A DNA stretch of 64,000 nt from assembly GCA_032871835.1 (NCBI GenBank), contig CM065298.1, forward strand, positions 80,318,154-80,382,153, in the 5' to 3' direction. The notes under the pieces are model-generated. The model was not told the origin of the DNA, made no database searches, and was given only the letters and a program-made list of their open reading frames with translations. Numbering within the stretch: the first letter of the stretch is position 1; each line of letters begins with the position of its first letter. The translations under genes and the position numbers were made by a program. Below, piece by piece: positions 1-12,659 of the stretch. The stretch is from Dipteronia dyeriana. Taxonomy: Eukaryota > Streptophyta > Magnoliopsida > Sapindales > Sapindaceae.

Positions 1-690
1 AAGTTTTTAAAATCAAAACAAGATATCAATTAAAAGACATTTAGTTCAAAATATATATGTTATGTTTTGTGATAACTAAAAGTCTTGATATCAACACACA
101 AATCAGTTAATTCAATTTGCATGAGATGCAATTTGGGTGTGCATGCGAACACATATATATCAATTAAAGAAAGAGAAAAACACATGCATCAGTTATCTCA
201 ATTTGCTAAAGTGCAAGGGTGTGCATAAGACGTATCAATGCTTGCTCTGTTGTGTTCAAGTGCAATAGTGTGTGTGAATCAACATTAATTAAAGAGAAAA
301 GTATAAGTGTGTCGTGAAGTGTGTGCAAGTGTTGTGCACTGCTATAAAATAAAGAGTTTCTTATTTTCTCTACATCTTCCATTCAAGTTCCTGAGACCAT
401 GAGGTGCCCACACGAAGTTACTAATTCCGGTATATAGCAAGGAAGATCTAGTGGTTTAGATAAAAAGTATTGCAAGAAGTGAAGGGACCTCCAAACGTTG
501 GTAAGGTTCTACTGATATATTCTTAATATTGATTTCAATTTCCTGTGTTTACATATATATTTATTATTGTAATAACTTTATATGTATAAGTTCGAAAAAA
601 TTGCGATCTCAAGTTCACCGGTCCTAGATCGTTTACGATATGTATAAAAATTTTAAAACATATTTCCGCTGCGTTACTTGTGAATGGGGA
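1..690 (+). mobile_element. LTR-like sequence, probable 5' LTR remnant of a Copia element
   Basis: This noncoding stretch lies directly upstream of the Copia gag-pol remnant. It ends in the TTTCCGCTGCG style seen at the 3' ends of many plant Copia LTRs (around 665-675). It also contains a GCCCACAC...GAAGATCT pattern (about 397-450) that is echoed near the 3' end of the downstream LTR (about 6245-6300). Otherwise it does not align well by eye with the 3' LTR at 3969-6455, and no TGGTATCAGAGC-like primer-binding site follows it. It is either a diverged or chimeric 5' LTR or part of another element. The beginning lies outside the window. Confidence 0.4.
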
Positions 691-3600
691 AAAATTCATA
701 CGGTTGGTAAAGTTGCTACTGTAAGACTTGTAAGAAGGTCAAGAAACAATAGAAGAAAAAGGAACTTGGGCCTACCAAGAAGGATACTAAGATAGTAAAC
801 AAGATCAAAGGGAAGTGTTTCCTTTGTGGTGAAAAGGGTTATTGGAAAGGAAATTGCCCAAAAGTCTTATGACAAGAAGGAAGACAGTAATATTAATTAT
901 CTTGAAACATGTTTTCAGACAGATTCAATAGATTCTTGGATCATAGACTTTGAAGCTAGTAATCATGTTTGTTATTCCTTACAGGGGTTCAAGGAAAAGA
1001 AAATGCTTGATGAGAATGAATTCAACTTGTTTTTAGGCAATGGAGTGTTGGTGTCTGCCAGTGCAGTGGGAGATATTAGAATTAATTTAAATTCTTATAA
1101 GCATTTAGATCTAATAGATGTTTATCATGTACCTCAATTCAAGAGGAATTTAATTTCAGTTTCTTGTTTAAATAAATTTGGTTATTCGGTTACTTTTAAT
1201 AAAGGTTTATTATTAATAGGAATAACAAATTTGTTTGCAAAGGTACATTGGAAAATGATTTATTCTATTAGCATAGCAATGTCTCACACTTGTAAGACAC
1301 TGAATCAACGGAACCTAATCATAAAAGAGTAAAATTATCAAAAGATGAAACATACCTATGACATTTGCGTCTAGGTCATATTAACCTTGATAAGATCAAC
1401 ATATTGGTTAGTAATGGACATTTAAGTGACTTAAAGGTTGAAGATATACCAACTTGTGAATCTTGTTTGGAAGGTAAGATGACTAAAAGGTCGTTCACGA
1501 TCAAAGGCACAAGAGCCACTGAATGTTTAGGATTAATACACACTGATGTGTGTCTATGAGCTTTCAAGCTAGAAGTGGATATGAGTACTTCATCACTTTC
1601 ATGAATGATTACTCAAGATTTGGCTATGTGTATCTCATGAGACATAAGTCGGATGCTTTTGAGGTGTTCAAAGCATTTAAAGTTGAAGTAGAAAATCAGC
1701 TTCAGAACACATAAAACTCTTGAGGTTTGATCGGGGTTGAGAATATCTATCTGGTGAGTTTCGACAATATCTTATTGATAATGAGATAATTTCTCAGTTT
1801 TCTATGCTAGATACACCTTAAAGAAATGAGGTGGCAGAAATGAGAAATAGAACTCTTTTGTACATGATTAGGTCTATGTTGAGTTATTCAATGCTTCCTA
1901 ATTCCTTTTGGGGATATGTTTTACAAACTGCTATTTATATTCTAAACGATATACCATCTAAGTCGGTTCCTAAAACACCGCATGAGTTGTGGACTGGGTG
2001 AAAACCTAGTTTACAACACTTAAGGATATTTGGTGTCCTACGCACATGTTAAAAGGAAAGACAAAAAGGATTGACACCCGTTCAGAAACATGCATATTTG
2101 TAAGGTATCTAAAAGGAAACAAAAGATATTATTTATATTGTCCTTCAAATCTTAAAGTATTTGTTTCAATAAATGCTAAATTTCTAGAAAAAGACTATGA
2201 AGATTTTTGTGCCAATAAGTAAAATTGTCCTGAATAAGCTTTCAAGAGATATTATTCCATAAGAGGTTTCACAACCTAGCCCAATTGTAAGTTCCATACC
2301 TACCGTTCCTCGTCGTAGTGGGAGGGTTAGTAGATAACCCGAGAGATACATCGGTTTAACAGAATCAGTAGAGAATCTCCCAGACGATGATGATCCCTAC
2401 ACGTACAAGGAAGCCATGGATGATGTTAATTGTTGCCATTGGAAAAAGGCAGTGTTAAATTGAATCTATATTCAAAAACAATGTCTAGTCTCTTGTGAAC
2501 TTGCCTAAAGGAATAAAACCCATTGGGTGCAAGTGGGTATACAAGAGGAAAAGAGAAATGGATGGAAAGGTGGAAACCTTTAAAGCTAGATTGGTAGCTA
2601 AAGGTTACACATAAAAGGAAGGTATCGATTATGAGGAAACCTTGTCTCTCTTGGCAATGCTTAAATCCATTAGGATACTCTTATCCATTGCGGCATCTGT
2701 AGACCTAGAGATTTGGCAAATGGATGTCAAGATAGCTTTCCTTAACGGAAGTTTTGATGAAAGCATCTATATGATGTAACTAGAAGGATTCATTGAAAAG
2801 GGCCAAGAGAAAAATGTATGCAAGTTACAAAGATCCATATATGGATTGAAACAGGCCTCCAGGTCCTGGAACATAAGATTCGATCAAGCAGTGAAAGGTT
2901 TTGTATTTATTCAAAACCTTAACGAACCTTGTGTATACAAAAGGTTCAAAGGAGACAAGTTGGTTTTCCTAGTTCTTTACATTAATGATATACTACTCAT
3001 TGGAAACGATATAGGTGTATTGACATCAGTAAAAGAATGGTTAGCAAAACAATTTGATACGTAGGACTTAAGAGAAACAAGTTATATTCTTGGTATCCAA
3101 GTAACAAGGGATAGAATGATTGCATTATCCCAAGCTTCATATATAGATAAAATCTTGTCTAGGTTTTCCATGCAATATTCCAAGAAAGGTATGTTACCTT
3201 TCAGACATGAAATCAAACTTTCTAAGGAACAAGCTCCTAAGAATAAGCATGAAGAGCAATTCATGAGCAGGGTTCCATATGCCTTGGTAGTTAGAAGTCT
3301 CATGTATGCAATGCTCTACACTCGACCAAATATTTGTTTTGTTGTTGGCATAGTTAGCAGGTTTCAATCCAAACCTAGTCCTGATCACTAGATGGCAGTC
3401 AAGCATATTTTCAAGTATCTCAGAAGAACGATAGATTATATGTTTGTGTTCTCTGGAGGGTATTTAATTCCCGATGGGTATAAAGATTCTGCTTTCCATT
3501 CAGATTTTGACTCCATTAGATCAATATCAGGATATGTGTTTACTCTTGGAGGAGGCACAGACATATGGAGGAGTATCAAGTAATCTTATATTGTTGATTC

Positions 3601-3916
3601 CACCATGGAAGCTAAATATGTTGCCGCATGCGAAGCTGCTAAAGAGGTTGTCTGGCTATGCTAATTCTTGATTGACTTGGAAGTGGTTCCTAAAGCGAAT
3701 AAGCAGATCACTATCTTCTATGATAACAGTGGAGCAATGGCTAATTCAAGAGAACCAAGAAGTCATAAGAGAGGGAAATACATTGAAAGAAAGTATCATC
3801 TTATGAGGGAAATTGTGCATAGGGGAGACGTGACGATTACCAAGATCACGTCAGTAGAAAATATATCGGATCCCTTCACAAAGGCTCACCACAAAGGAGT
3901 TTTGGTGGACACCTAG
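691..3916 (+). pseudogene. Decayed Ty1/Copia gag-pol polyprotein
   Basis: Domains run in Copia order but in shifting frames with many stops. They are a gag zinc knuckle (816-857), aspartic protease (about 930-1250), GAG-pre-integrase/HHCC region (1365-1559), integrase core (about 1560-2060), reverse transcriptase (about 2500-3060) and RNase H (about 3480-3916). Key residues are lost. The knuckle reads CFLCGEKGYWKGNC, with Tyr in place of the zinc-binding His. The protease DTGAS motif reads DFEAS (946-960). The RT YVDD box reads YIND (2978-2989). The order integrase before RT and the C-terminal motif 'SDPFTKAHHKG' identify Copia rather than Gypsy. Most of gag is missing. The element cannot make its own enzymes. 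Confidence 0.9.
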
Positions 3917-3950
3917 AAAAAGTATGGATAAGCGATATGACACATTTACT

Positions 3951-3968
3951 ATAGTGCAAGTGGGAGAT
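3951..3968 (+). other. Polypurine tract of the Copia element
   Basis: The sequence AGTGCAAGTGGGAGAT sits between the RNase H end and the LTR start. It matches the AAGTGGGAGATT polypurine tract that primes plus-strand synthesis in many plant Copia elements, and it fixes the left edge of the 3' LTR. Confidence 0.7.
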
Positions 3969-6455
3969 TATGGGGATTATGCTCAATAGCAAGAGTGTAA
4001 TTATGCATTTGACAATCCTTTCATATTAATAAAGTGATTTCGAGTTTAACAATTCTTATAGCAATTATAGTTTAATTATTATAATTATCAAAAGTAAATA
4101 ATCATAAGTTCAAAAGACTATAAGAAAAGAAGAATTGTTCATACATCTTGACATGTATGAGGAAGACACAATTCTTTAGTTAGTTTTGAACAATATTCAT
4201 AACTTAAAACAAAGGTTGGGACCCTTTATCTTGTTAAACTTGTTGATTTTTTTGCTAGCATTTGAGTGGGATCAAATGTGTTATGATGAGTCTAAATCAT
4301 CAAAGTGTGGTGTCTTTGGGTAAAAGAATCTAGTGCACTAGGCACATTGAATAGGATCACAGTGAGATACTTTATCCAGAACCGTCAATGGATAAAAGTT
4401 TTCACTTAAAGCAATCAGATAGTCTATCTCTATCCTGAGATAAACGATGGACTTATGGTTACAAGTGTTATCATTTGAACCATCAATGAGTACGATTATA
4501 TAGAAAAGTCTATCCTCGATGGTTTGGTGGTATTCGTTTGTTAATCGATAAAGGACTTCATTTATAGTTATGAACGTCGTGGCTCCATTTATTAAATGTG
4601 AGTAGCATATCATCATATGGATATTTTGAGGTATTGGATATTAAATCTTAACGTTAAGTTTTCAATAGTGTCTATCAAAATATGGTTTATGGACATGTCA
4701 AAATATCCAAGTTCAAAATGTGGCCGTATGAGTAAGTATGGTAACTAGTAGAGCCATAGGCGGTCTATGAGCTCTTGACGATTACTGGTATTCTTCACGA
4801 GGATACACTTTCTCCATTAAGATTGTCTAGAGTACGAATGAGGAACATTAACTTATTCTATATTTATTTAAAATTTCAAATTTAGTTCTTTAGTCGAATG
4901 AACTCAAATTAATATATCGGACCTAAGTGAATCATTTGTTTATTGTGATTAGGTTATGTCTATTGGAGTTTAAATTTAGATAGCCCGCTAAGATCCTCAA
5001 TCCACACGAACTTGCATGGATCATTTGATATATTCTACCAGACCAATTTCTGGGTCCATTTAGAATCGTTTTTAGATTTTGGAATCCAAAATTTTTGAAG
5101 AGGTGTGGTCATGTGTGATCAAGACACGCCGGTACTTTACAAAATACCTAGAATGGGCAGTCAAGGATGTGGGAATCCTTGGGCGGCCCTAATGGGGTGC
5201 GATTAGCATTCCATTAATACATTAAGAATATAATTTATACATTTTAATTAAATGAGTTGTTTAATTATATTAATGCATTACTTTAAGGCATGTGGACTTG
5301 TTTCTTTTTTAGTAAGAATTGGTCCAGTTCACATGTGGACTTTTTAATAAAGTTCAATGCATTTAATAAAATAGAAAAACAATATATGGCCCATATATAT
5401 ATTGGGCGGCAAGGGCTTATATAATAGCATAATATATTGTTTTATTTTATTATTTAATTAAATGAAATTAATTAATTAATTAATTAAAAGTCAAAATCTT
5501 TTTTCTAGTAGGAGAAGATCTCTTAGTGTCATACTATTGTTGGTAGTATGGTAAATATCAATTACTTTATTTGATAAGTAGATAAATAAAAAGAAATCTA
5601 GTTATCTTGTCAAATTAGAAATTATTTGATATCTATCAAAACTCTAATTGACAATCGGTCAAATTAGAAAGTTTTTGATAAAGTCTTAATTTAATTTATA
5701 TTCAATAATTAGTTATTGGATAAACACACTAATGAGTTAAAATAGGAGTCTTCATCCGAAAGTTGAAAGGAGTCTTGGTAAAAGTAAATCCTTCTAGAAA
5801 GAGAATTCTTGGCCACCAAGTAAATCCTCCTAAAGAGAGGATTTGGCTACCAATATATATCAACATTATGGAATTCGTCCAAGCCTAAGAAATCTATAGA
5901 GAGATTTCGGCCAAGGATTGTTCAAGACTTGAGAGAAGTTTTTATTTTATTTTCTTTTGCTTATATAGATAAAAAAAAAACTTCACCCATCCCATTGTGT
6001 GAAGAATTCGGCCAAGCATAAAGAAAAGAGGGAACATTTTTGTTTTTGATATTGCACTAGTATCCTTTACATCAAAAAGTTTTGTATACAAAAATCGAAT
6101 CGGGTTCACGCAAATTTCAATCAAATAGATTGATAATTCACAAGTGACCAAACGTTCTTGGGTTTTCTATAGTAGGATTATTATAACTAACAAGAAAATA
6201 TTTTGTTTGTTTTCCATCATCAAGTATATAATTCAAAGAATGGGAGCCCACACTCCTAGGTGATTAACGTTCGTGATTGGATTCGAAGATCTTACGGATT
6301 CAATTCTGTGCAACTTCAATCTTCATGTGAAAAGGTACAATACTTTTATTATATGTTAACTAATCAAGGGTTAAGGTTTATTCTTTTAAAGTATTTTTTT
6401 TAAATATACCAATTGAATTTTTCGCTACCGCCATGTGTTTTTCCTATAGTCAAGG
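3969..6455 (+). mobile_element. 3' LTR of the Copia element (about 2.49 kb)
   Basis: The LTR starts immediately after the polypurine tract with TATGGGGATTATGC and ends near ...GTGTTTTTCCTATA. The boundaries are supported by a second, inverted copy at 13633-16099, which aligns along the whole length, for example 4338-4616 with 15470-15720 and 6240-6370 with 13733-13880. Both termini seem to be TAT...ATA rather than the usual TG...CA. The LTR is AT-rich and noncoding; short ORFs in it are not genes. The right end abuts the truncated LTR of the next element. Confidence 0.75.
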
Positions 6456-6850
6456 AGGTTGACATAGATCAAGTCGATATGAGGAGGTCGACATAGACCA
6501 ATCTGGTGGAGGTCGATATGGAAGGTCGACATAGACCTACATAGAGGAGGTCAATATAGAAGATTGACGTAGACCTACCTAGAGAAAGTCGATATAGACC
6601 TACCTAGAGAAGGTCGATATGAGAGGTCGACATTTACCTACCTAGTAGAGGTCGATATGGGAGGTCGACATAGACCTATCAGAAAAAGGTCGATATGGGA
6701 GGTCAACATAGACCTACCTGGTAGAGGTTGATATGAGAGTCGACATAGACCTATCTGGAGAAGGTCGATATGGGATGTCGGCATAGACATATCTAGAAAA
6801 GGTCGATATAGGAGGTTAACATAGACCAACCTGGAGGAGGTCGAGGAGAC
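6456..6850 (+). repeat. Minisatellite, about 38 bp unit, inside the left LTR
   Basis: About ten imperfect copies of a unit built on GGTCGATATGGGAGG followed by TCGACATAGACCTACCTGG. The unit holds two GTCGA-type cores in partly palindromic arrangement. Individual copies differ by substitutions and small deletions. The array has no reading frame. Confidence 0.85.
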
Positions 6851-7825
6851 CATCGAGGAGGTCATCAAATTGTGTTAAAGGGGGGCATGTATGCCAATCA
6901 TGTGAGCTAAGTGACAACTCAGTAGTAGCATGAATTGAGGAGCTATAGTTTGTTCCAAATCCTGGAGAGCTCAACCCCCCTTTGCCATTTGTAGGAGAAA
7001 GGAAGTGAGCTAACATTTGACTCACTTAGCATTGAAGTAGCCATTACCGAATTAATGGAATTGTTGTAGACATTACAGTCGTAATGACATTGATGTTGAT
7101 GTTATAGTCCTAGTGACATTGATATAGACATTATAGTCTTAATTATGATAGATTCTCCAACGGTTTGACTTGATCCAAGTTTAACTTTGACTGATGTATG
7201 TCTTTTTATTAGGCTTTGATTATTAGGCCATGGGCTTCGTTGGCCCTAGTATTTGTTCTATTTTTTTCCACTACAGTTAGCCCTCACTCTTTAAGTCAAA
7301 GGTTTAGAGTTATTGAGTATTTAAAGTCGAGCATGTCATGCATGATGTGTATGTCGAGTGGTTTGAACATGTCGAGCGTATCGAGTAAGTCAAGTGTGTT
7401 AACAAGTCAAGTAGTTCGAGCACTTTTTTCTTTAGTAATTTTTTTTTGGGATCGAGGATGACGTCGTTGATCGCTAGTTTTTCTTGTTCAATGATTGTTG
7501 ATGCTCTACGGTGGGCATCAAATTGTAGACATAAAAATCCATAATTAATTGAGTCATCGAGGTGGGCATCGATAGCCTATTAGATAGATAAAAAAAGTAG
7601 TGATCGTCAAACCACATTGGGGTGGTCACTTATAGGTCGATATAACTTGTAGAATAAAAGATTGATCTAGGCTAGCATGAGGATTGACGTAGACCAAGAT
7701 AGAGATATTCGAGGTGATCATCGAGGAGGTCGAATTAGACCATCATGGAGATAGTTGAGTTGATCATCGAGAAGGTTGACTTAGACCATCTTGATGATAA
7801 TCGAAGAGGTTATCAATGAGATCGA

Positions 7826-8172
7826 CAAAGATCAAGTCGATATGAGGAGGTCAACATAGACCAATCTGGTAGATGTCGATAGGGGATGTCTACATAGGCC
7901 TACCAAGAGGAGGTCGATATGGGAGGTCGATATAGACCTACCTAGAGAAAGTTGATATAGGAGGTCGACATAGACCTACCTGGTAAAGGTTGATATGGGA
8001 GGTCGACACAGACCTATCTATAAAAGGTCAATATGGGAGGTCAACATAGACCTACCAGGTAGAGGTCGATATAGTCCTATCTGGAAAAGGTCGATATGGA
8101 AGGTCGACATAGACCTATCTGGAAAACGTTGATACAGGAGGTCTACATAGACCTATCTAGAGGAGGTCGAGG
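7826..8172 (+). repeat. Minisatellite, same 38 bp unit, inside the right LTR
   Basis: About nine copies of the same unit as at 6456-6850, at the same relative place in the second LTR. The preceding 7620-7825 holds looser, longer variants of the unit (TCATCGAGGAGGTCGAATTAGACCATC types), so the array grades into degenerate sequence on its left. Confidence 0.85.
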
Positions 8173-8591
8173 TAACCATCGATGAGGTCATCGGATTATG
8201 TTGAACAGAGGCATGTACACCGATCATATGAGCTGAGTGATAGCTCAGTAGTAGCGTGAATTGCGGAGCTATACTTTATTCCAAATCTTGAAGAGCTCTA
8301 CCCCCCTTGTGAATGAGAGGGGGTTGTTATGTATAAGAGGAAGAGAGTAAGCTAGCATTTAACTCACTTAATAGCATTGAAGTAGACGTTACCAAATTAA
8401 TGGAATTGATGTAGACGTCACTGTCTTAATGATATTGATGTAGACGTTATAGTCTTAATTATAAAAGATTCTCCAACGCTTTAACTTAGTCCAAGTTTGA
8501 CTTTGACTGATGTGGGTCTTTTTATTGGGCTTTGATTATTGGGTCATGGGCTTTGTTGGGACCTAGTATTTGTGCTATTTTGGCCACTACA

Positions 8592-10179
8592 GATACTAAT
8601 ATTAGTTAGCAAACTACCAAGCGTCTAACTAGAAAGAAAATTTAAGCAATTCAATAATCAAAATGCCAAATCCCCGGTAGCACCAATTTTTGACTCGGCC
8701 GTTTTTGTCTTTAAAACACTCGTCAAAAATGAAGTTTATTAGTACTTTTTAAAATAGATTTTTCTCACTTGCAACCACTAAAATATTAACTTAGTAAAGT
8801 GGCGAGCTACGGATCGTTCCACAAGGAGATGAATTTGACATTTGGATTGATTAACTACCCTTGATTTAAACTAATCTAAATTACATAAAAGTAAAGGATA
8901 GGTTTGGAAAGATAGTGTTGGTTTGGAAAACCTCCAAACATGTACACAAAGTAGCAAGATGGCAAGATATCAAGAGAGAAAATAAATTGAATGATAGGAA
9001 ATTTGAAGACTTAACAATCTAAATAAGTAAAATGGACTAAACAATTAAGAGAAGTTAAGGGATTGATAAGAGTCACAAATAGACATTAGACATTGCATAA
9101 ATGGCTTCACTAACAAACATATTCTCAACTATTACAAATCGATTATGTTCTTAAGTGTGTATCGGCCATCGAAACAAAACCAAAACACTTCCTACCAAGA
9201 TTCATCACCTATGATATTAATAAAGAGGGGATAATGGGGGATCGGTTAATTAAAATCAAATGGTCTAACTGATTGGGATTGATATATCCTCCAATCAACC
9301 AATCATATTCACCAGTGCTTTAACTAATCATGGTTTTCAATTCTCAATTAGTTTTATCACAAATAATCCTACCAATATTGCAATCAACAAGTGATATTCT
9401 CAATTAATCACATAAAGAATAGAACCTAATTATAAAATTAATAGAACATAATAGGAGAATATATTATTGAAAGCCAATACAAATACCTAAAATCCACAAG
9501 TTTCTCACATGAATCCCCCTAAAATGGGTTTAGTTACACACATTAACAATCAAAGAACAAAGGTATAAGAATAAAAAAATCACCCATAGGCCACCTTCTT
9601 TAAGCTCGATCATTTTGAGCTCTTTGATGTACTTTGATGCAAAGAGTGGTAGATGAGGTTGTGTAGTGAGATGGGTGTCTAATGGAAAGTGACAAAGGAT
9701 AAGTGTAGAGAGAATGGGTAGAGAGGAAAGATTAAGGGGAGGTAATCTATATGCAATTTGTTGAGTTACTGGGTGCAAAATGGTAGTTCAAGGTAAGAAA
9801 ATGGAGGAAGTTGAGTTTACGAGAAAATCGAAGAAAAATGCTCTCAAAATTGCTTGATGGTTCATTTTTGTGCCTACTCTGTGTTGTAATCAAAATGAAA
9901 GGGAAAACTATTTATATGAGCTTAAGGTTGCAACATCTAGATTTGTTAAGGTGGCATCTGTCATGGTCTGATTGTCACGGTATGGCCACCATGAACATGA
10001 CCGCGATAGATGGTTACACAGTCTTCGATTTGGTTGTCACAATCATTTTCATCATTTTCATTGTTCTAGAGGTAGCGACACTTAAGCAGCAGCAATTGGA
10101 TCTGAGAACTTTAAATGCAGTCACGGTTGGCCTGGCAAAGACATACAGGCAACGACATTGGACATAATTGATTTTCTAA
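8592..10179. other. Noncoding stretch, no gene recognised
   Basis: AT-rich sequence with only short chance ORFs. A passage at 8800-8840 (GTGGCGAGCTACGGATCGTTCC) and the surrounding text resemble dispersed plant repeat DNA, but I cannot assign a family. I see no exon structure or domain. Confidence 0.5.
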
Positions 10180-10400
10180 ATTTTCTCCTCTCTGTCGAAG
10201 TTTGTACACCCGCGACACTTGGACTTTGAATTTGCACATGGTTCCCTTTTCTGAATTTTCTCTTCTCTGTCGTGGTTGGCAAATAGCAACACTTATCCCG
10301 CAACATCACACCTGATTGGTTTATTGAGTTTTCGCCTCTCTGTCGCGGTGTCTAGGAAACAACACATAAACCGTGACATTCTTTTAGTTGGGTTGTTGTT
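10180..10400 (+). repeat. Degenerate tandem repeat, about 80-90 bp unit
   Basis: Three successive copies start TTTTCTCCTCTCTGTCG, TTTTCTCTTCTCTGTCG and TTTTCGCCTCTCTGTCG. Each is followed some 20-40 bp later by a GCGACA/GCAACA motif. Upstream text at about 10110-10160 (TCACGGTTGGCCTGGCAAAG) looks like a further decayed copy. Confidence 0.5.
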
Positions 10401-12275
10401 GCTTCCCAAGCAACATGCCATCGACCATCCTCTGACTTCAATTGCTCTTTTTTTTCTTTTTGCACTTTTTACTCCATACTTCTTCCATTTCTCACCAATG
10501 CCCTTGTGACCTAAATAGTCCTAAAAATACTTGCTTCACACAATTAAATAACAGAATATTGTCCGAGAACAAGCGAAAAGAATCTGAAATGATGGCCAAA
10601 ATCATATACATTTTTGGCTCAATCATTACTTTAAGTGTAATTTTTTTAATTATTACTTTTATAATTTTAGTGTACCACTATTCTATTTTGTTTACTCTTA
10701 CTTTCAATTTGTATAAAATGTTATCTTCGCTTACTCATTTTTTTTCCTTTCAATTTTAAAGCTCTTTACAAATTTAGGGATATATTCAATCTAGATTTCA
10801 TTGGGTTTTGATGGATTTGTTCGAAGTGATGGATTTTGGTTGAATTCATAAATCTCATCAATTCCATTAGATTTTGTCATAATTGTGTAAAGAGTTTGTT
10901 GGAATTTGTTACATAGAATTGATGGAATTGGATGAATTTGTAATGAATTGTCTTGAAAAAATAATGATTATTCAACATTTCTTTATTTCTTTATAAAATA
11001 TCAACTCTAAAAGCCCTATTTAAAAAGTTATTCCAAACATACACTTAATTACTAATGTATAAGGAAGTGAGCTCTAGCAACCAAAGTCCTTAGATAATTG
11101 CCTCACTTGCCTATGTATAGACAATTGTCTGACTAGCCTCTGCTTTTAAGCTAACACTAACCGTGTGATGATCACGATAGACGAAAAATTTCTTATTTTA
11201 ATTGGAACTATTTTATGCATTTCTACATAAATTAAACAGGATAAATAACACTAAAGGCCTATTTGATTGTCACTGAACACTTAATGACACTTAATGTGTG
11301 TCATTAATGACACTTAATATGCGTTATTAAGTTTTTGTTTGAATTTTTAAGTTATATAACCGTGGAATTAGCTCCTAAAACCACCTTTTATAAAAAGTGA
11401 GAATTTTCCCTTTCCACTTATTGGAAAATTACTGAAATATATATCAATTTATTACTTCCAAATTTATTCTTACAAATCTTTTTTATTTCCAATTTTCTCT
11501 TTTTCACACACTCCCTAACCATACTAATATTTTTTTTTCTTCTTCTCACTATTTAAAAAACTTTGGCAACCACTTTCAATTTTTTTTTTTGATAGAGTTA
11601 TAAATTTGTTCTTATAATATTAATCCATATATATAGTATAAATGTTATAAGGATTATTATTGACCAACTATAATATATTGTTATTTCTTAAACTAAACTT
11701 CAATTAACTTCTTCAAATTTTATGCTGTAAGGGTTATATTTTATATTGCAATTTTTTTTATATAGAGTTTTTATTATATTATTAAATTACTGTTTTAGTA
11801 GTCTTTAATATATTAAAATATATATGACAAATAATAGTAAAAACGGCATAAATATGAAAATATTTATTTTAAGATATTTGTAACTTAAAAAAACAAATAA
11901 CTTGTCACTTATATTCTGTTTTCAATGAAAAAAAACCAACATATTTTTCAGTTTCAGTCTTCAGTATAATTTAGCATTGTTCAGTCTTCAAACAAAAAAT
12001 CAAACGCAAATGTGATGACATTTTTTAGACTATTAATCCTTTAACTACTAGAATTTTTTTAGCAACAAAGTAAATGAACAGTCTATTTTGTCATTCATTC
12101 TAATTTAAGGATTTCCTATTATTTTCAATACGAATCCCAACATTTATAAAAAAAAAATCAAAGCAATTAAGGAAAAACAATTTTGGGAATATATATTTTT
12201 AATTAAAATTTGATTGATCTAAGGGGAAAACACATCATAAGCGATTATATGCTGAAAAACCCTTAGACAGTATCC

Positions 12276-12276
<1 letters not shown>
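10401..12276. other. AT-rich noncoding stretch with a possible MITE at about 11258-12025
   Basis: No gene is visible. The section from about 11258 (GGCCTATTTGATTGTCACTGAAC) to about 12025 (...CAAACAAAAAATCAAACG) has ends that are loosely inverted and contain the ACTGAAC...CTTAAT pattern on both sides, as in some hAT-type MITEs. I could not identify a clean target duplication, so this is only a candidate. Confidence 0.3.

Positions 12277-12321
<45 letters not shown>
12277..12321. repeat. (TA)n microsatellite
   Basis: About 22 uninterrupted TA dinucleotides. It lies at the 3' side of the minus-strand LINE and could be the element's simple-repeat tail. Confidence 0.95.
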
Positions 12322-12327
<6 letters not shown>

Positions 12328-12659
12328 AAGAATCCCGACTCATGCAATCATTTCCATAAACAGTGACAAAAAGCAACAAAGCATAAGGAACCAGGGGGCA
12401 AACATTAACAAACGGAAAGAGGCACGCAGTCATTGCCAACTAAAGATAAACAGAACGGCAAAGCGGAGAACCACCAAGAATCTGCCTGAAGCTCCAAAGC
12501 ATGCTTAGAAAGCGCATCTAACTCCCCTCCATGAAAATATGGGAAACCTGAAAAATCCATATGCAAGATCTGGAAGATGCAGCACTGCCACGCATGACGA
12601 ACCCTCTAAAGAACCATCTCAGAAAAAAAAACACTGAATAACATAAGAAGAGTCGCTCT

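Larger units (their letters stand above)
6456..8591 (+). mobile_element. LARD/TRIM-like non-autonomous LTR element
   Basis: Two direct repeats flank a 248 bp noncoding spacer. The right repeat (7524-8591) begins TGTAGACATAAAA and ends CCACTACA. The left repeat (about 6456-7275) ends with the same CCACTACA but lacks its first 250-300 bp, apparently cut at the Copia LTR edge. Sequence before the right repeat (ACGGTGGGCATCAAAT) looks like a Gypsy-type polypurine tract. Shared landmarks include GCATGTA.GCC.ATCAT.TGAGCT, GAATTAATGGAATT and TTTGACTGATGT.GTC, present in both copies. There is no protein-coding capacity, so any movement would need enzymes in trans. An alternative reading is a simple segmental duplication, but the LTR-like ends argue against it. 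Confidence 0.55.

Noticed and set aside
6456..8172. Tandem arrays considered as a CRISPR-like array
   Set aside because: Units are contiguous with no unique spacers, sit inside LTR-like repeats, and the genome is a plant.
9530..10759. Short ORFs of 60-118 codons on both strands
   Set aside because: Low-complexity hydrophobic translations in AT-rich DNA, with no domain, splice pattern or neighbouring gene.
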